From Mesorhizobium sp. (GTDB lineage: Bacteria; Pseudomonadota; Alphaproteobacteria; Rhizobiales; Rhizobiaceae): a stretch of 64,000 bases of DNA. A program made the translations under genes and the position numbers. The notes under the pieces are model-generated. The model made no database searches. It was not told the origin of the DNA and was given only the letters and a program-made list of their open reading frames with translations. Below, one piece after another: positions 35,828 through 43,415 of this stretch. The DNA lies in NCBI GenBank assembly GCA_004020365.1, contig SAQR01000036.1:1-64000 (forward strand), in the 5' to 3' direction. Position 1 is the stretch's first letter. The number at the start of each line of letters is the position of its first letter.

Positions 35828-37762
35828 TTATGCTGCTTTGCGGCCGCGCGCGGCAAGCCACGCCTCGGTCAGTCGCTCGAAGCGCGATGCCATGTCGGCC
35901 ACCGCCTCCTCGTCCGACATCCTGCCGGCAAGCCATTGTTCGGCCGCGTTGATGAAGATGGTGCGACCGACGGCGAAGCCCTTGACGATGGGCGCCTTGG
36001 CGGTGGCGGCAAAGGCCGCTTCCAGCTCGTCCTGTGGCGCTTCCAGGCCGAGCAGCACGATCCCGCGGCACCACGGATCGTTCTTCAGGATCACCGCTTC
36101 GATCTTCGCCCAGGCCCCGGCCGAGGCCTGCGGCTCAAGCTTCCACCAGTCGGGCTTGATACCAAGCGCATAGAGTTCCTCCAGCGCGCGCGGGACCGTC
36201 ATGTCGTCGAGCTCGCCGTGCTTGCCGGCAATGATCTCGATGAGAAGTTCTCTGCCCACTTTCCGCGCGGCCTCGAACAGGCTTTTGAGCTTTTGCTGCT
36301 GCTCGGCCTTCAGCGCCTCCGGATCATCGGGGTGATAGAAGCATAGGCACTTGATGCAATGGTCGACCGGCCACTCGATCAGCTGCGAGCCGATGTCCTG
36401 CGAGAATTCGAAACGAAGCGGCCGCGATCCGGGCAATTCGACCGGCCGTCCGAGCCAGGCGAAAGGATGGCGGGCGAATTCGAACATCGCCTCGCGGCCG
36501 TATTTTTCGTCGAGCAGCATGCCGTAGCCGGCGCGGCCGGCGGCAACCTTTGCCGCCGCCTTGACCGTCAGCACCTTGAAATCATGGATGCGCGACGGGT
36601 CGGCGCCGGCCTTCGCCGCGACATCGTCAAGCTGGATACGGTGATCGCAGGCCAGCGCCATCAGCGATGGAATGTCTCGCCGGCGCGTCGTCGCCCAATG
36701 GATATGGTTGATCGCATCGTCCTTGCGCAGCGCCAGGTGCCTGCTGCCGTTCTTCAGGAAGAACTGCAATTCCTCGAAGGTCGGATATTCCGGCGCACAG
36801 AGCAGCCGCGACACGGCGAAGGCGCCGCAGGCATTGGCCCAGGTCGCTGCCGTCTCCAGGCTTTCGCCGCCGAGCCAGCCGCGCAAAAAACCCGACATGA
36901 AGGCATCGCCGGCACCGAGGACATTGTAGACCTCGATCGGAAAACCCTTGCCAACGATGCCGTCCTCGAGGTCGTCGCTGATCGGGCCGTCATAGACGAT
37001 GCAGCCCATGGCGCCGCGCTTCAAGACGATGGTGGCCTTGGACAGCGAGCGGATGGTCTTCAACGCGCTCAGGCAATCATCCGCACCGGAGGCGATCATG
37101 ATCTCTTCTTCGGTGCCGACGATCAGGTCGCAGTCGGGCAGCACTGTCTTCAGTTGGGCGGAGACCCGGTCGGATTTCACATAGCGCTCGAACCCTTCGG
37201 CATGGCCGGCGAGGCCCCACAGATTGGGGCGGTAGTCGATGTCGAACACCACCTTGCCGCCCTTGGCTTTCATAGCGCGGATCGCCTTGCGCTGCGCGGC
37301 ATCGCTGTTGGGCCGCGAAAAATGCGTACCGGTGACGACGATGGCGCGGGCCGAAGCGATGAACGCTTCGTCGATATCGTCTTCCGAAAGCGCCATGTCA
37401 GCGCAGTCGGACCGGTAGAAGATCATCGGCGAGACGCCTTCGTCCTCGACCGACAGCAGAACCAGCGCGGTCAGCCGGTCCGGGTCAGTCCTGAGGCCGT
37501 CAACCGAAACCCCCTCGCGCGTCAGCTGCTCACGGATGAAACGGCCCATCTGCTCGTTGCCGACGCGGGTGAGCAGCGCCGAGCGCAGGCCGAGCCTCGC
37601 CGTGCCGACCGAAATGTTGGCCGGACAGCCGCCGACCGACTTGGCAAAGGAGGTGATGTCCTCCAGGCGCGAGCCGATCTGCTGGCCGTAGAGGTCGACC
37701 GAGGCGCGGCCGATGGTGATGACGTCGAGCGGCGCATGTTTCGCGTCCACGGCTTCGCTCAT
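35828..37762 (-). CDS. iolC: Bifunctional IolC: 5-dehydro-2-deoxygluconokinase fused to a DUF2090 aldolase-like domain
   Basis: 644 residues, about twice the size of a lone kinase. Residues 1-330 are a PfkB sugar kinase (ITIGRASVDLYGQQIGSRLE, VLGAGDAFMSGFLRGWLGGE). Residues 335-635 are DUF2090 (LMALACDHRIQLDDV, CLCFYHPDDPEALKAEQQ, GKHGELDDMTVPRALEEL), related to class I tagatose/DKGP aldolases. One chain could therefore phosphorylate 2-deoxy-5-keto-gluconate and cleave the product. This fusion is common in rhizobia. It follows the putative IolR site by 114 bp. Confidence 0.95.
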   Translation of the reverse strand: MSEAVDAKHAPLDVITIGRASVDLYGQQIGSRLEDITSFAKSVGGCPANISVGTARLGLRSALLTRVGNEQMGRFIREQLTREGVSVDGLRTDPDRLTALVLLSVEDEGVSPMIFYRSDCADMALSEDDIDEAFIASARAIVVTGTHFSRPNSDAAQRKAIRAMKAKGGKVVFDIDYRPNLWGLAGHAEGFERYVKSDRVSAQLKTVLPDCDLIVGTEEEIMIASGADDCLSALKTIRSLSKATIVLKRGAMGCIVYDGPISDDLEDGIVGKGFPIEVYNVLGAGDAFMSGFLRGWLGGESLETAATWANACGAFAVSRLLCAPEYPTFEELQFFLKNGSRHLALRKDDAINHIHWATTRRRDIPSLMALACDHRIQLDDVAAKAGADPSRIHDFKVLTVKAAAKVAAGRAGYGMLLDEKYGREAMFEFARHPFAWLGRPVELPGSRPLRFEFSQDIGSQLIEWPVDHCIKCLCFYHPDDPEALKAEQQQKLKSLFEAARKVGRELLIEIIAGKHGELDDMTVPRALEELYALGIKPDWWKLEPQASAGAWAKIEAVILKNDPWCRGIVLLGLEAPQDELEAAFAATAKAPIVKGFAVGRTIFINAAEQWLAGRMSDEEAVADMASRFERLTEAWLAARGRKAA

Positions 37763-37875
37763 TCGAACCTCCCATCAGCCTTGTTGTCTTGGTAACACAT
37801 TGTTTTGGGTAACACGCGCGAGCGGCAGCGTGGCGCCGGCAATATGAAATAATAATTCCAATCGATAGTCAATAT

Positions 37876-37889
37876 GGAACGCGCGTTCC
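37876..37889. promoter_or_regulatory. Putative IolR operator (GGAA-N6-TTCC)
   Basis: GGAACGCGCGTTCC is a perfect 14-bp palindrome in the 146-bp gap between iolR and iolC. A GGAA-N6-TTCC motif has been described for IolR-type RpiR regulators of inositol genes in Sinorhizobium. The position suggests a promoter for iolCDE-x-B under IolR control, separate from the iolR promoter. Confidence 0.7.
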
Positions 37890-37908
37890 TTTGCCGAAAA
37901 GTAGCCTG

Positions 37909-38754
37909 TCAGGCCTTGCGCTTGCCGCCGGTGTCGCGCCGCTTTTCGCCAACCGCAACAGTCAGCGCCATGGCCAGCGCCATCGTCGCCGACAGTGAGC
38001 GGAAGCCGGCGAAATCGGCCTCGGCGACCTCGAACCAGACTTTGGCGAACTGTGCGAGCGGGGAAAAGGAACTGTCGGTGATCGCTACGATCGGAACGCC
38101 TTGCTCCGAGATGACGCGCGCCTCCTCGATGGTCGCCGGGGCATAAGGCGAAAAACTGATGGCGATGACGGCATCCCTGGGCGAGGCAAAGCTGATTATC
38201 TCGGCGTTGAGGCCGGCGGCTGATTCGATCAGCTGGTTGCGGATCTTGAGCTTGCCCAGCGCATAGGCGATGTAGGAGGCGACCGGATAGGAACGGCGCT
38301 TGGCCAGCACATAGATGGTTTCCGCCTTTGCCAGCAAGGCGATGGCAGCTTCGAAATGGTCTTCGTTCAACCTGTCTGAAATATCGTTGAGCGAGGTGCT
38401 CGCCGCGGCGACGAAGCCGTCGAAGATCGCCCGGTGACCGGCGCCTTCCTCGGCCTTGGCGCGCAATGCCGCCAGCCTTTCATCATAGGACGAATTGCGC
38501 TCGCGCAGGCGCTCGCGAAACACCAGCTGCAGGCTGGTGAAGCCGTCGAAGCCGAGCTGCTGGGCGAAGCGGATCAAGGTCGAAGGCTGGACGCCGGCGG
38601 AGGCGGCGATGCTGGCGGCGGTGCCGAAGGCAATATCGTCGGGATTGTCGAGCGCATAGGCGGCGATCTGCGCGATGCGCTTGGGCAGGCTCTGGCGCCG
38701 TTCCAGGATCGTCGTACGCAGCGTCTCGAAATCGCGGGGCACCCGTTCGTCCAT
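37909..38754 (-). CDS. iolR: RpiR-family regulator of inositol catabolism IolR
   Basis: 281 residues from MDERVPRDFETL at 38754 with GGAG 6 bp upstream. The N-terminal RpiR helix-turn-helix (IAASAGVQPSTLIRFAQQLG, FDGFTSLQLVFRERL) is followed by a SIS sugar-phosphate domain (IYVLAKRRSYPVASYIAYAL, AVIAISFSPYAPATIEEARV). It probably senses a phosphorylated catabolite of inositol and represses the iol genes. It sits immediately upstream of iolC on the same strand, as in S. meliloti. Confidence 0.93.
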   Translation of the reverse strand: MDERVPRDFETLRTTILERRQSLPKRIAQIAAYALDNPDDIAFGTAASIAASAGVQPSTLIRFAQQLGFDGFTSLQLVFRERLRERNSSYDERLAALRAKAEEGAGHRAIFDGFVAAASTSLNDISDRLNEDHFEAAIALLAKAETIYVLAKRRSYPVASYIAYALGKLKIRNQLIESAAGLNAEIISFASPRDAVIAISFSPYAPATIEEARVISEQGVPIVAITDSSFSPLAQFAKVWFEVAEADFAGFRSLSATMALAMALTVAVGEKRRDTGGKRKA

Positions 38755-38909
38755 CGTCGCTCCGCCTAGGCCCATCAGTCGATGCCGTGTGATGCCCCAT
38801 CATAGCGAGCCTGTGCAAGAAGGCCATAAAAAATGAGCCGTGCGTTCCATTTCTGGAAAAAATGGATTAATTCATCCACACAGCCTTTTCTGGCAGCGGA
38901 GACAAGGAA

Positions 38910-40019
38910 ATGGTCGGAGTCGGTCTTATCGGCACGGGGTTCATGGGCAAGTGCCACGCCATCGCCTGGAACGCAGTCGGCACCGTCTTTCCGGATGTGG
39001 CCAAGCCAAGGCTGGTCCATCTCGGCGAGGTCAGTGACGACCTTGCCAAGCGCCGGGCGACCGAGTTCGGTTTCGCCAAGGGCTCCGGCGACTGGCGCGC
39101 TGTCGTCAACGATCCGGACGTCGATATCGTCTCGCTGACCACGCCGAACCAGTTCCACCCGGAGATGGCCATCGCTATCCTTGAAGCCGGCAAGCATCTG
39201 TGGTGCGAAAAACCGATGGCGCCGAGCTTTGCCGAGGCGCAAGCCATGGCGGCGGCGGCCAAAAAATCCGGCAAGGTGGCCGCGCTCGGCTACAACTACA
39301 TCCAGAACCCGGCCATCCGCCATATCGGTGCGCTGCTCGACGAGAAGATCATCGGCGAGGTCAACCATCTGCGCATCGAGATGGACGAGGACTTCATGGC
39401 CGACCCGGAGGCGCCGTTCTTCTGGAAGCACGAGGCGGCGTCCGGTTACGGCGCGCTCGATGATTTCGCCGTGCATCCGCTGTCGCTGGTCGCCGTACTG
39501 TTTGGCCGCGTCGCCCGCGTCATGTGCGACATGGCAAAACCCTATGCCGATCGCCGCGTCGCATCAGGCGGGAGTCGCGCGGTCGAGACCTACGACATCG
39601 CCAGCGTGCTGATGCATCTCGAAAACGGCATTGCCGGCACACTGCTGGTCAACCGTTCGGCCTGGGGCCGCAAGGGCCGCATCGCCATCCAGATCTTCGG
39701 CTCGAAGGGCTCGATCCTGTACGATCAGGAGCGGATGAACGAGTTCCAGCTTTACCTGACAGCCGACCGCCCGACCGAGCAAGGCTATCGCACCATCCTG
39801 GTTGCGCCGCACCACAAGCCCTACGACGCCTTCCTGCCGGCGCCCGGCCACGGTCTCGGCTTCAACGACCTCAAGATCATCGAATGCCGCGAGCTTTTGA
39901 CGCGGCTGGCCGGCAGGCCGGCGCGGATCATCGATTTCGACGAAGGCCTTGAGATCGAGCGCACGGTGCATGCCATGGCGCGCTCATTCGAGGAACAGCG
40001 CTGGGTGGATGTCAGGTAG
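38910..40019 (+). CDS. Gfo/Idh/MocA-family dehydrogenase, probably inositol-related
   Basis: 369 residues, divergent from iolR. The N-terminal Rossmann motif VGLIGTGFMGKCHAIAW and the CEKP motif (HLWCEKPMAPSF, residues near 95) place it in the Gfo/Idh/MocA family. GYGALDDFAVHPLSL carries the likely catalytic His. Oxidoreductases at this position in rhizobia act on inositol isomers such as scyllo-inositol or on inosamines, and the location supports that here. It is distinct from the IdhA homologue at 43416, with low overall similarity. Confidence 0.85.
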   Translation: MVGVGLIGTGFMGKCHAIAWNAVGTVFPDVAKPRLVHLGEVSDDLAKRRATEFGFAKGSGDWRAVVNDPDVDIVSLTTPNQFHPEMAIAILEAGKHLWCEKPMAPSFAEAQAMAAAAKKSGKVAALGYNYIQNPAIRHIGALLDEKIIGEVNHLRIEMDEDFMADPEAPFFWKHEAASGYGALDDFAVHPLSLVAVLFGRVARVMCDMAKPYADRRVASGGSRAVETYDIASVLMHLENGIAGTLLVNRSAWGRKGRIAIQIFGSKGSILYDQERMNEFQLYLTADRPTEQGYRTILVAPHHKPYDAFLPAPGHGLGFNDLKIIECRELLTRLAGRPARIIDFDEGLEIERTVHAMARSFEEQRWVDVR

Positions 40020-40035
40020 CGGCTTTCCCACGTTG

Positions 40036-40098
40036 GTTCCCCTTCCCCTCGTGGGAGAAGGTGGCCGAGCGAAGCTCGGTCGGATGAGGGGTGTTGGA
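40036..40098. repeat. CCTCGTGGGAGAAGG-type repeat, left copy
   Basis: The words CCCTTCCCCTCGTGGGAGAAGGTGG, GAGCGAAGCTCGG and CGGATGAGGGGTG mirror those at 40165-40230 in inverted orientation. An AT-rich stretch of about 65 bp lies between the copies. This is the well-known rhizobial intergenic repeat and carries no coding content. Confidence 0.7.
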
Positions 40099-40164
40099 CG
40101 GATCGCTACTTTGAATTCATAAGCATCTAATATCATTCAATATTTTTGCGCAGCGTTTCTTCCA

Positions 40165-40230
40165 GCACCCCTCATCCGGCTCGGCGCTGCGCGCCGATCC
40201 ACCTTCTCCCACAAGGCGAGAAGGGGCAGT
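40165..40230. repeat. CCTCGTGGGAGAAGG-type repeat, right inverted copy
   Basis: CACCCCTCATCCGGCTCGG, CGCTGCGCGCCGATCC and ACCTTCTCCCACAAGG are the reverse of the left copy. The pair can form a very long hairpin between the converging dehydrogenase gene and the DAHP synthase gene, so it may serve both as a terminator. Confidence 0.7.
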
Positions 40231-40250
40231 GCTCGCGGTGCCAACCGCTA

Positions 40251-41342
40251 TCAAGCGGCGCCCGGCCGGCTCTCCATCATGGCGCGTCGCGCCGACCGGC
40301 GCCGCTCGACAGCGTCAGCAAGGCCGTGCAGCACCGTCTCGGTGGTTGTCCAGTCGATGCAGCCATCGGTGATGCTCTGGCCATAGACGAGCGGCTTGCC
40401 GGGCATGACCTCCTGCCGGCCGGCGACGAGGTTGCTCTCGATCATGACGCCGATGATGCGCTCATCGCCTGCCGCGACTTGGCCCGCCACGTCAGCCGCC
40501 ACCATAGGCTGGTTCTCCGGCTTCTTGTTGCTGTTGGCGTGGCTGACGTCGATCATCAGCCGTGGTGCTACGCCGATCCGGCCGAGTGCCGCGCAGGCTG
40601 CAGCTATGCTCGTTGCGTCATAGTTTGGCGCAATGCCGCCGCGCAGGATGACGTGGCAGTCCTCGTTGCCGGTGGTCGCCGCGATGGCGCTGCGTCCGCC
40701 CTTCGTCACCGCCATGAAATGATGCGGCTGGGCGGCGGACTTCACCGCCTCGGCGGCGATCCGCAAATTGCCGTCAGTGCCGTTCTTGAAGCCGACCGGG
40801 CAGGACAGGCCGGATGCGAGTTCGCGATGGATCTGGCTCTCCGTCGTGCGCGCGCCGATCGCACCCCAGGCGACGAGGTCGGCAATGTATTGCGGGGTGG
40901 CCATGTCGAGGAATTCGGTCGCCGCCGGAAGGCCAAGATTGTTGACCGCGGAGAGCACGTTGCGGGCCATCCGCAGGCCCTTGTCGATGTTGAAGCTGCC
41001 GTCGAGGTCGGGATCGTTGATCAGGCCCTTCCAGCCGAGCGTCGTGCGCGGTTTCTCGAAATACACGCGCATCACGATCTCCAGCCGGTCCGACAGGCTC
41101 TCGCGCAGCGCCACCAGCCGGCTGGCATAGTCGACGGCAGCGATCGGGTCGTGGATCGAACAGGGGCCGACGACGACGACCAGTCGATCGTCGGCGCCGG
41201 TCAGCACGGCATGGATAGCGTTGCGTGACGCAGCAACGGTGCGCGTCGCCGTCAGCGTGCGCGGTATCTCCCGCATCACGTCGTCCGGCGTACTCAGCTC
41301 TCGGATTTCCTTGACCCGAAGATCATCTGTGGTGGTCAACAC
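40251..41342 (-). CDS. aroG: 3-deoxy-7-phosphoheptulonate (DAHP) synthase, class I
   Basis: 363 residues from the GTG at 41342, which has CAGGAG 10 bp upstream. The frame runs 28 codons further into the leader and is not used. Class I DAHP synthase features include VVVVGPCSIHDPIAAVDYAS, VYFEKPRTTLGWKGLINDPD, GFKNGTDGNLRIAAEAVKSA and IDVSHANSNKKPENQPMVAA. It makes the first intermediate of the shikimate pathway. A leader peptide rich in Phe, Trp and Tyr and a terminator precede it, so attenuation by aromatic amino acids is likely. It could be named aroF or aroG, since isoform class cannot be told here. Confidence 0.95.
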   Translation of the reverse strand: MLTTTDDLRVKEIRELSTPDDVMREIPRTLTATRTVAASRNAIHAVLTGADDRLVVVVGPCSIHDPIAAVDYASRLVALRESLSDRLEIVMRVYFEKPRTTLGWKGLINDPDLDGSFNIDKGLRMARNVLSAVNNLGLPAATEFLDMATPQYIADLVAWGAIGARTTESQIHRELASGLSCPVGFKNGTDGNLRIAAEAVKSAAQPHHFMAVTKGGRSAIAATTGNEDCHVILRGGIAPNYDATSIAAACAALGRIGVAPRLMIDVSHANSNKKPENQPMVAADVAGQVAAGDERIIGVMIESNLVAGRQEVMPGKPLVYGQSITDGCIDWTTTETVLHGLADAVERRRSARRAMMESRPGAA

Positions 41343-41380
41343 GGCTTCTGCTCCTGGTTGGGAGACCTGCCGGCTGAAAC

Positions 41381-41404
41381 AAAAAAGCCGCCAGGTCTGG
41401 CGGC
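41381..41404 (-). terminator. Attenuator terminator upstream of DAHP synthase
   Basis: On the minus strand GCCGCCAG-AC-CTGGCGGC (41404-41387) is a perfect 8-bp hairpin followed immediately by six T (41386-41381). It lies between the stop of the leader peptide at 41430 and the start of aroG at 41342, exactly where an attenuator should be. Confidence 0.85.
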
Positions 41405-41429
41405 TGTTCGGATGTTGTTGCTGCAATCT

Positions 41430-41507
41430 TCAGATCGAGCGCAATCCTCCCGCCGCCAGCGAGCTGCCATAGCTAAAGTACCAGAACGAGGCGGTCAGGT
41501 GGATCAT
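41430..41507 (-). CDS. Aromatic-amino-acid leader peptide of the DAHP synthase gene
   Basis: A 25-codon reading frame from ATG at 41507 to TGA at 41430 contains SFWYFSY at residues 7-13: Phe, Trp, Tyr, Phe, Ser, Tyr in a row, all products of the pathway started by the downstream enzyme (except Ser). The density of aromatic codons in so short a peptide is very unlikely by chance. A perfect hairpin with a U-run follows 26 bp after its stop. GGGGC is present upstream of its start as a weak ribosome site. Confidence 0.8.
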   Translation of the reverse strand: MIHLTASFWYFSYGSSLAAGGLRSI

Positions 41508-41605
41508 GCGCGCCCCTATATCGGAAGCCGCGGCGTTTGTCACGCGTCCGATGAGAGGAGGTCTACTCCCGCCCATTCGCGATTGGCTGAAGCGTTCCGA
41601 ACTTC

Positions 41606-41660
41606 GTCATCCTAGGGCGAAGCAGGAGCGAAGCTCCGTCGCGAAGACCCTGGGATCCAT
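41606..41660 (+). repeat. Dispersed intergenic repeat, copy 2
   Basis: CATCCTAGGGCGAAGCAGG, GAGCGAAGCTCCG and GCGAAGACCCTGGGATCC correspond to the element at 1-60 read on the other strand. It fills most of the gap between the DAHP leader and the VapC gene. Confidence 0.7.
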
Positions 41661-41714
41661 TCCGTGACCCTAGCCGAAGAGCGCTGCGGAGCAGAATTCT
41701 GAGGGCCGAGCAGC

Positions 41715-42137
41715 TCATGCAGTCCAGGGATTGAAGAGTTCGATTTCAAAGCCTTCAAAATCGTTCGTATTGCGCGTCGCCAAGGTGAGCTCCTTCGCAA
41801 TCGCGGTGGCTGCAATCAGGCCGCCCATCGACGACAAGCCGCGACCGCGGCGCTTCGCAAGGCCCATCAGGTCTCCCCAGGCCAAGGCAACCGATTCGTC
41901 CACAGGAAGAACCCTCTGTTCGAAGCGCTGCGGCAGGTCTTGAGCGAGCCATTGGGCCAATGCCTCGCGTTTCCGGCCCTCATCCATGAGGGCGACGCCG
42001 CGTCTGATCTCGGCGATCGACACGACGCTTATGAATGAGCGGTCCTCATCAAGGCCGTCCAGCCAGTCCAGAACGCGTGCGTTCGGCGCCGGCCTTGTCA
42101 CCTCGGACAAAACATTGGTATCGAGCAGTAGCCTCAC
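41715..42137 (-). CDS. PIN-domain toxin (VapC/FitB type)
   Basis: 140 residues with the PIN acidic sites: D6 in LLLDTNVLSE, E43 in SIAEIRRG, and the later acids after GGLIAATAIA and in ATRNTNDFEGFEIELFNPW. These proteins are Mg-dependent RNases, often acting on tRNA. The gene overlaps the antitoxin upstream by 4 bp. The conserved NPW ending is typical of the FitB/VapC subgroup. Confidence 0.9.
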   Translation of the reverse strand: MRLLLDTNVLSEVTRPAPNARVLDWLDGLDEDRSFISVVSIAEIRRGVALMDEGRKREALAQWLAQDLPQRFEQRVLPVDESVALAWGDLMGLAKRRGRGLSSMGGLIAATAIAKELTLATRNTNDFEGFEIELFNPWTA

Positions 42138-42418
42138 AGCGGCAGATCACGCGGTTCGTCGCGCTGACGCTCAAGGTCGAGATCGGTGCCGCGCAGCGGC
42201 GACTCCAGCAGGAACTCCGCAAGCGTACCCTTGCGCGCGGTCTTCCGATGCCACTCCTCGGCCGAGACAACAACGACGCTTGGTTTGCCGTTTCTGGTGA
42301 TCGTCTGCGGCGAAGACTGCGCTCGCTCGATAACCTCCGAGAGCCGGGCTTTTGCCCCGGCGACTGTCCACTTGCTATCCTCTTTGGGCTCAGACAGCAT
42401 TTCGACTTCCGTGACCAT
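42134..42418 (-). CDS. Phd/YefM-family antitoxin
   Basis: About 94 residues from the ATG at 42418, or 88 from the ATG at 42400, which has the better ribosome site GGAAG. The pattern KWTVAGAKARLSEVIERAQS, SPQTITRNGKPSVVVVSAEE is the Phd/YefM DNA-binding half, and the C-terminal tail (LAEFLLESPLRGTDLDLER) should wrap the toxin. It is paired with the PIN toxin. Repeated GGTCA words before the start may form the autoregulatory site. Confidence 0.88.
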   Translation of the reverse strand: MVTEVEMLSEPKEDSKWTVAGAKARLSEVIERAQSSPQTITRNGKPSVVVVSAEEWHRKTARKGTLAEFLLESPLRGTDLDLERQRDEPRDLPL

Positions 42419-42479
42419 TCTGACCATCTTGACTATATGGGAATGGCGATACGGCGGCAACACGGAAGGAGAGCGGTTT

Positions 42480-42590
42480 CAGAGCCCTGGAGCGTTGGTG
42501 AGTTTGGTCGAACCGATCACGCCAGCGTTGATATGTTCGGGCCATCTCGGCCGACGCGTGGCCGAGATGCTTCTGAACTGAGGCTACTCC
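42480..42590 (-). pseudogene. C-terminal remnant of a tyrosine recombinase
   Basis: The frame gives VQKHLGHASAEMARTYQRWR followed by DRFDQTH and RSRAL. This matches the end of integrase-type recombinases (VQRHLGHKSAEMTRRYQRRRDRF), including LGH--and the catalytic Tyr. Everything upstream is missing. It lies between the SDR gene and the toxin-antitoxin pair, so these genes may be left over from an inserted element. Confidence 0.65.
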
Positions 42591-42597
42591 GCTGAAT

Positions 42598-43392
42598 TTA
42601 TTCCGGCGAAGATCCTGCAATGGTTTGGTCGTAGTCGACCAGCGAGCCGGTCATGACGCCCGACTGCGGGCTGATCATATAGCTGATCAGACGGGCAAGC
42701 TGTGCCGGCTTCACCAATTGGCCCATCGGCTGCGCGGCCTCGGCCTTTTTCAGCCAGTCGTCCGGCGCGTCGTGCCATTTCTTCTGTACGATCGCCTCGC
42801 CCTCGGTATCCATCCAGCCGGGCAGCACCGCGTTGCAGCGGATGCGATTGCTGCGGTAGGCATTGGCGACATTCTTGGTCAGCGTCGCCAGTGCGCCCTT
42901 GCTCGACGAATACGGCGCCAGGAACGACTGGCCGCAATGCGCCGACATCGACAGCACATTGACGATCGAGCCTGGCGCCTTGCGGTCGAGCAGGTGTGCC
43001 ACCACACCTTGCATCAGGAAAAAGGGGCCGCGCACATTGGTCTGGAAGATTTGGTCAAAAAGATCCTCTGAGGTCTCGACCAGTGAGCCGCGGGCCGAGG
43101 TGGCGGCGGCGTTGACCAGCGCATTGACCGTGCCGAAATGAGCGATCGCGGTTTCGACGACCCGCTTGCAGTCGGTCACCACTGAAACGTCGGCGCTGAT
43201 GAAGATGGCGTCGACGCCGTCTTTCGCAAGTGCGGCGACCGCCTTGTCGCCCTTCTCCCTGGAACGGCCGACCAGCGCCAGCGCCCGGCAGCCCTCGTCG
43301 GCCAGCGCCTCGGCGACGGCGAAGCCGATGCCTTGCGCGCCGCCGGTGACGATGGCGCGTGTTTCTGAATTGCGACCGGCGGAACCGTTCAT
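42598..43392 (-). CDS. Short-chain dehydrogenase/reductase of the inositol cluster
   Basis: 264 residues. The NAD(P) motif VTGGAQGIGFAVAEAL is followed by the NAAATS loop, the catalytic Ser region VLSMSAHCGQ and YSSSKGALATL. It is 23 bp downstream of the IdhA-type dehydrogenase gene on the same strand, so it is probably the last gene of the transporter-idhA operon. It may oxidise a second inositol isomer or an inosamine. The substrate is inferred only from context. Confidence 0.88.
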   Translation of the reverse strand: MNGSAGRNSETRAIVTGGAQGIGFAVAEALADEGCRALALVGRSREKGDKAVAALAKDGVDAIFISADVSVVTDCKRVVETAIAHFGTVNALVNAAATSARGSLVETSEDLFDQIFQTNVRGPFFLMQGVVAHLLDRKAPGSIVNVLSMSAHCGQSFLAPYSSSKGALATLTKNVANAYRSNRIRCNAVLPGWMDTEGEAIVQKKWHDAPDDWLKKAEAAQPMGQLVKPAQLARLISYMISPQSGVMTGSLVDYDQTIAGSSPE

Positions 43393-43415
43393 CGCCTTGC
43401 TCCTGTGCTTGATGG

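Noticed and set aside
35793-36074. N-terminal extension of IolD
   Set aside because: The extra codons lie inside iolC in another frame and lack similarity. The start at 35792 has a good ribosome site.
38845-38858. TTCCATTTCTGGAA as an IolR site before the divergent dehydrogenase
   Set aside because: Its half-sites are reversed (TTCC-N6-GGAA) compared with the GGAA-N6-TTCC motif, so I do not claim it as an IolR site.
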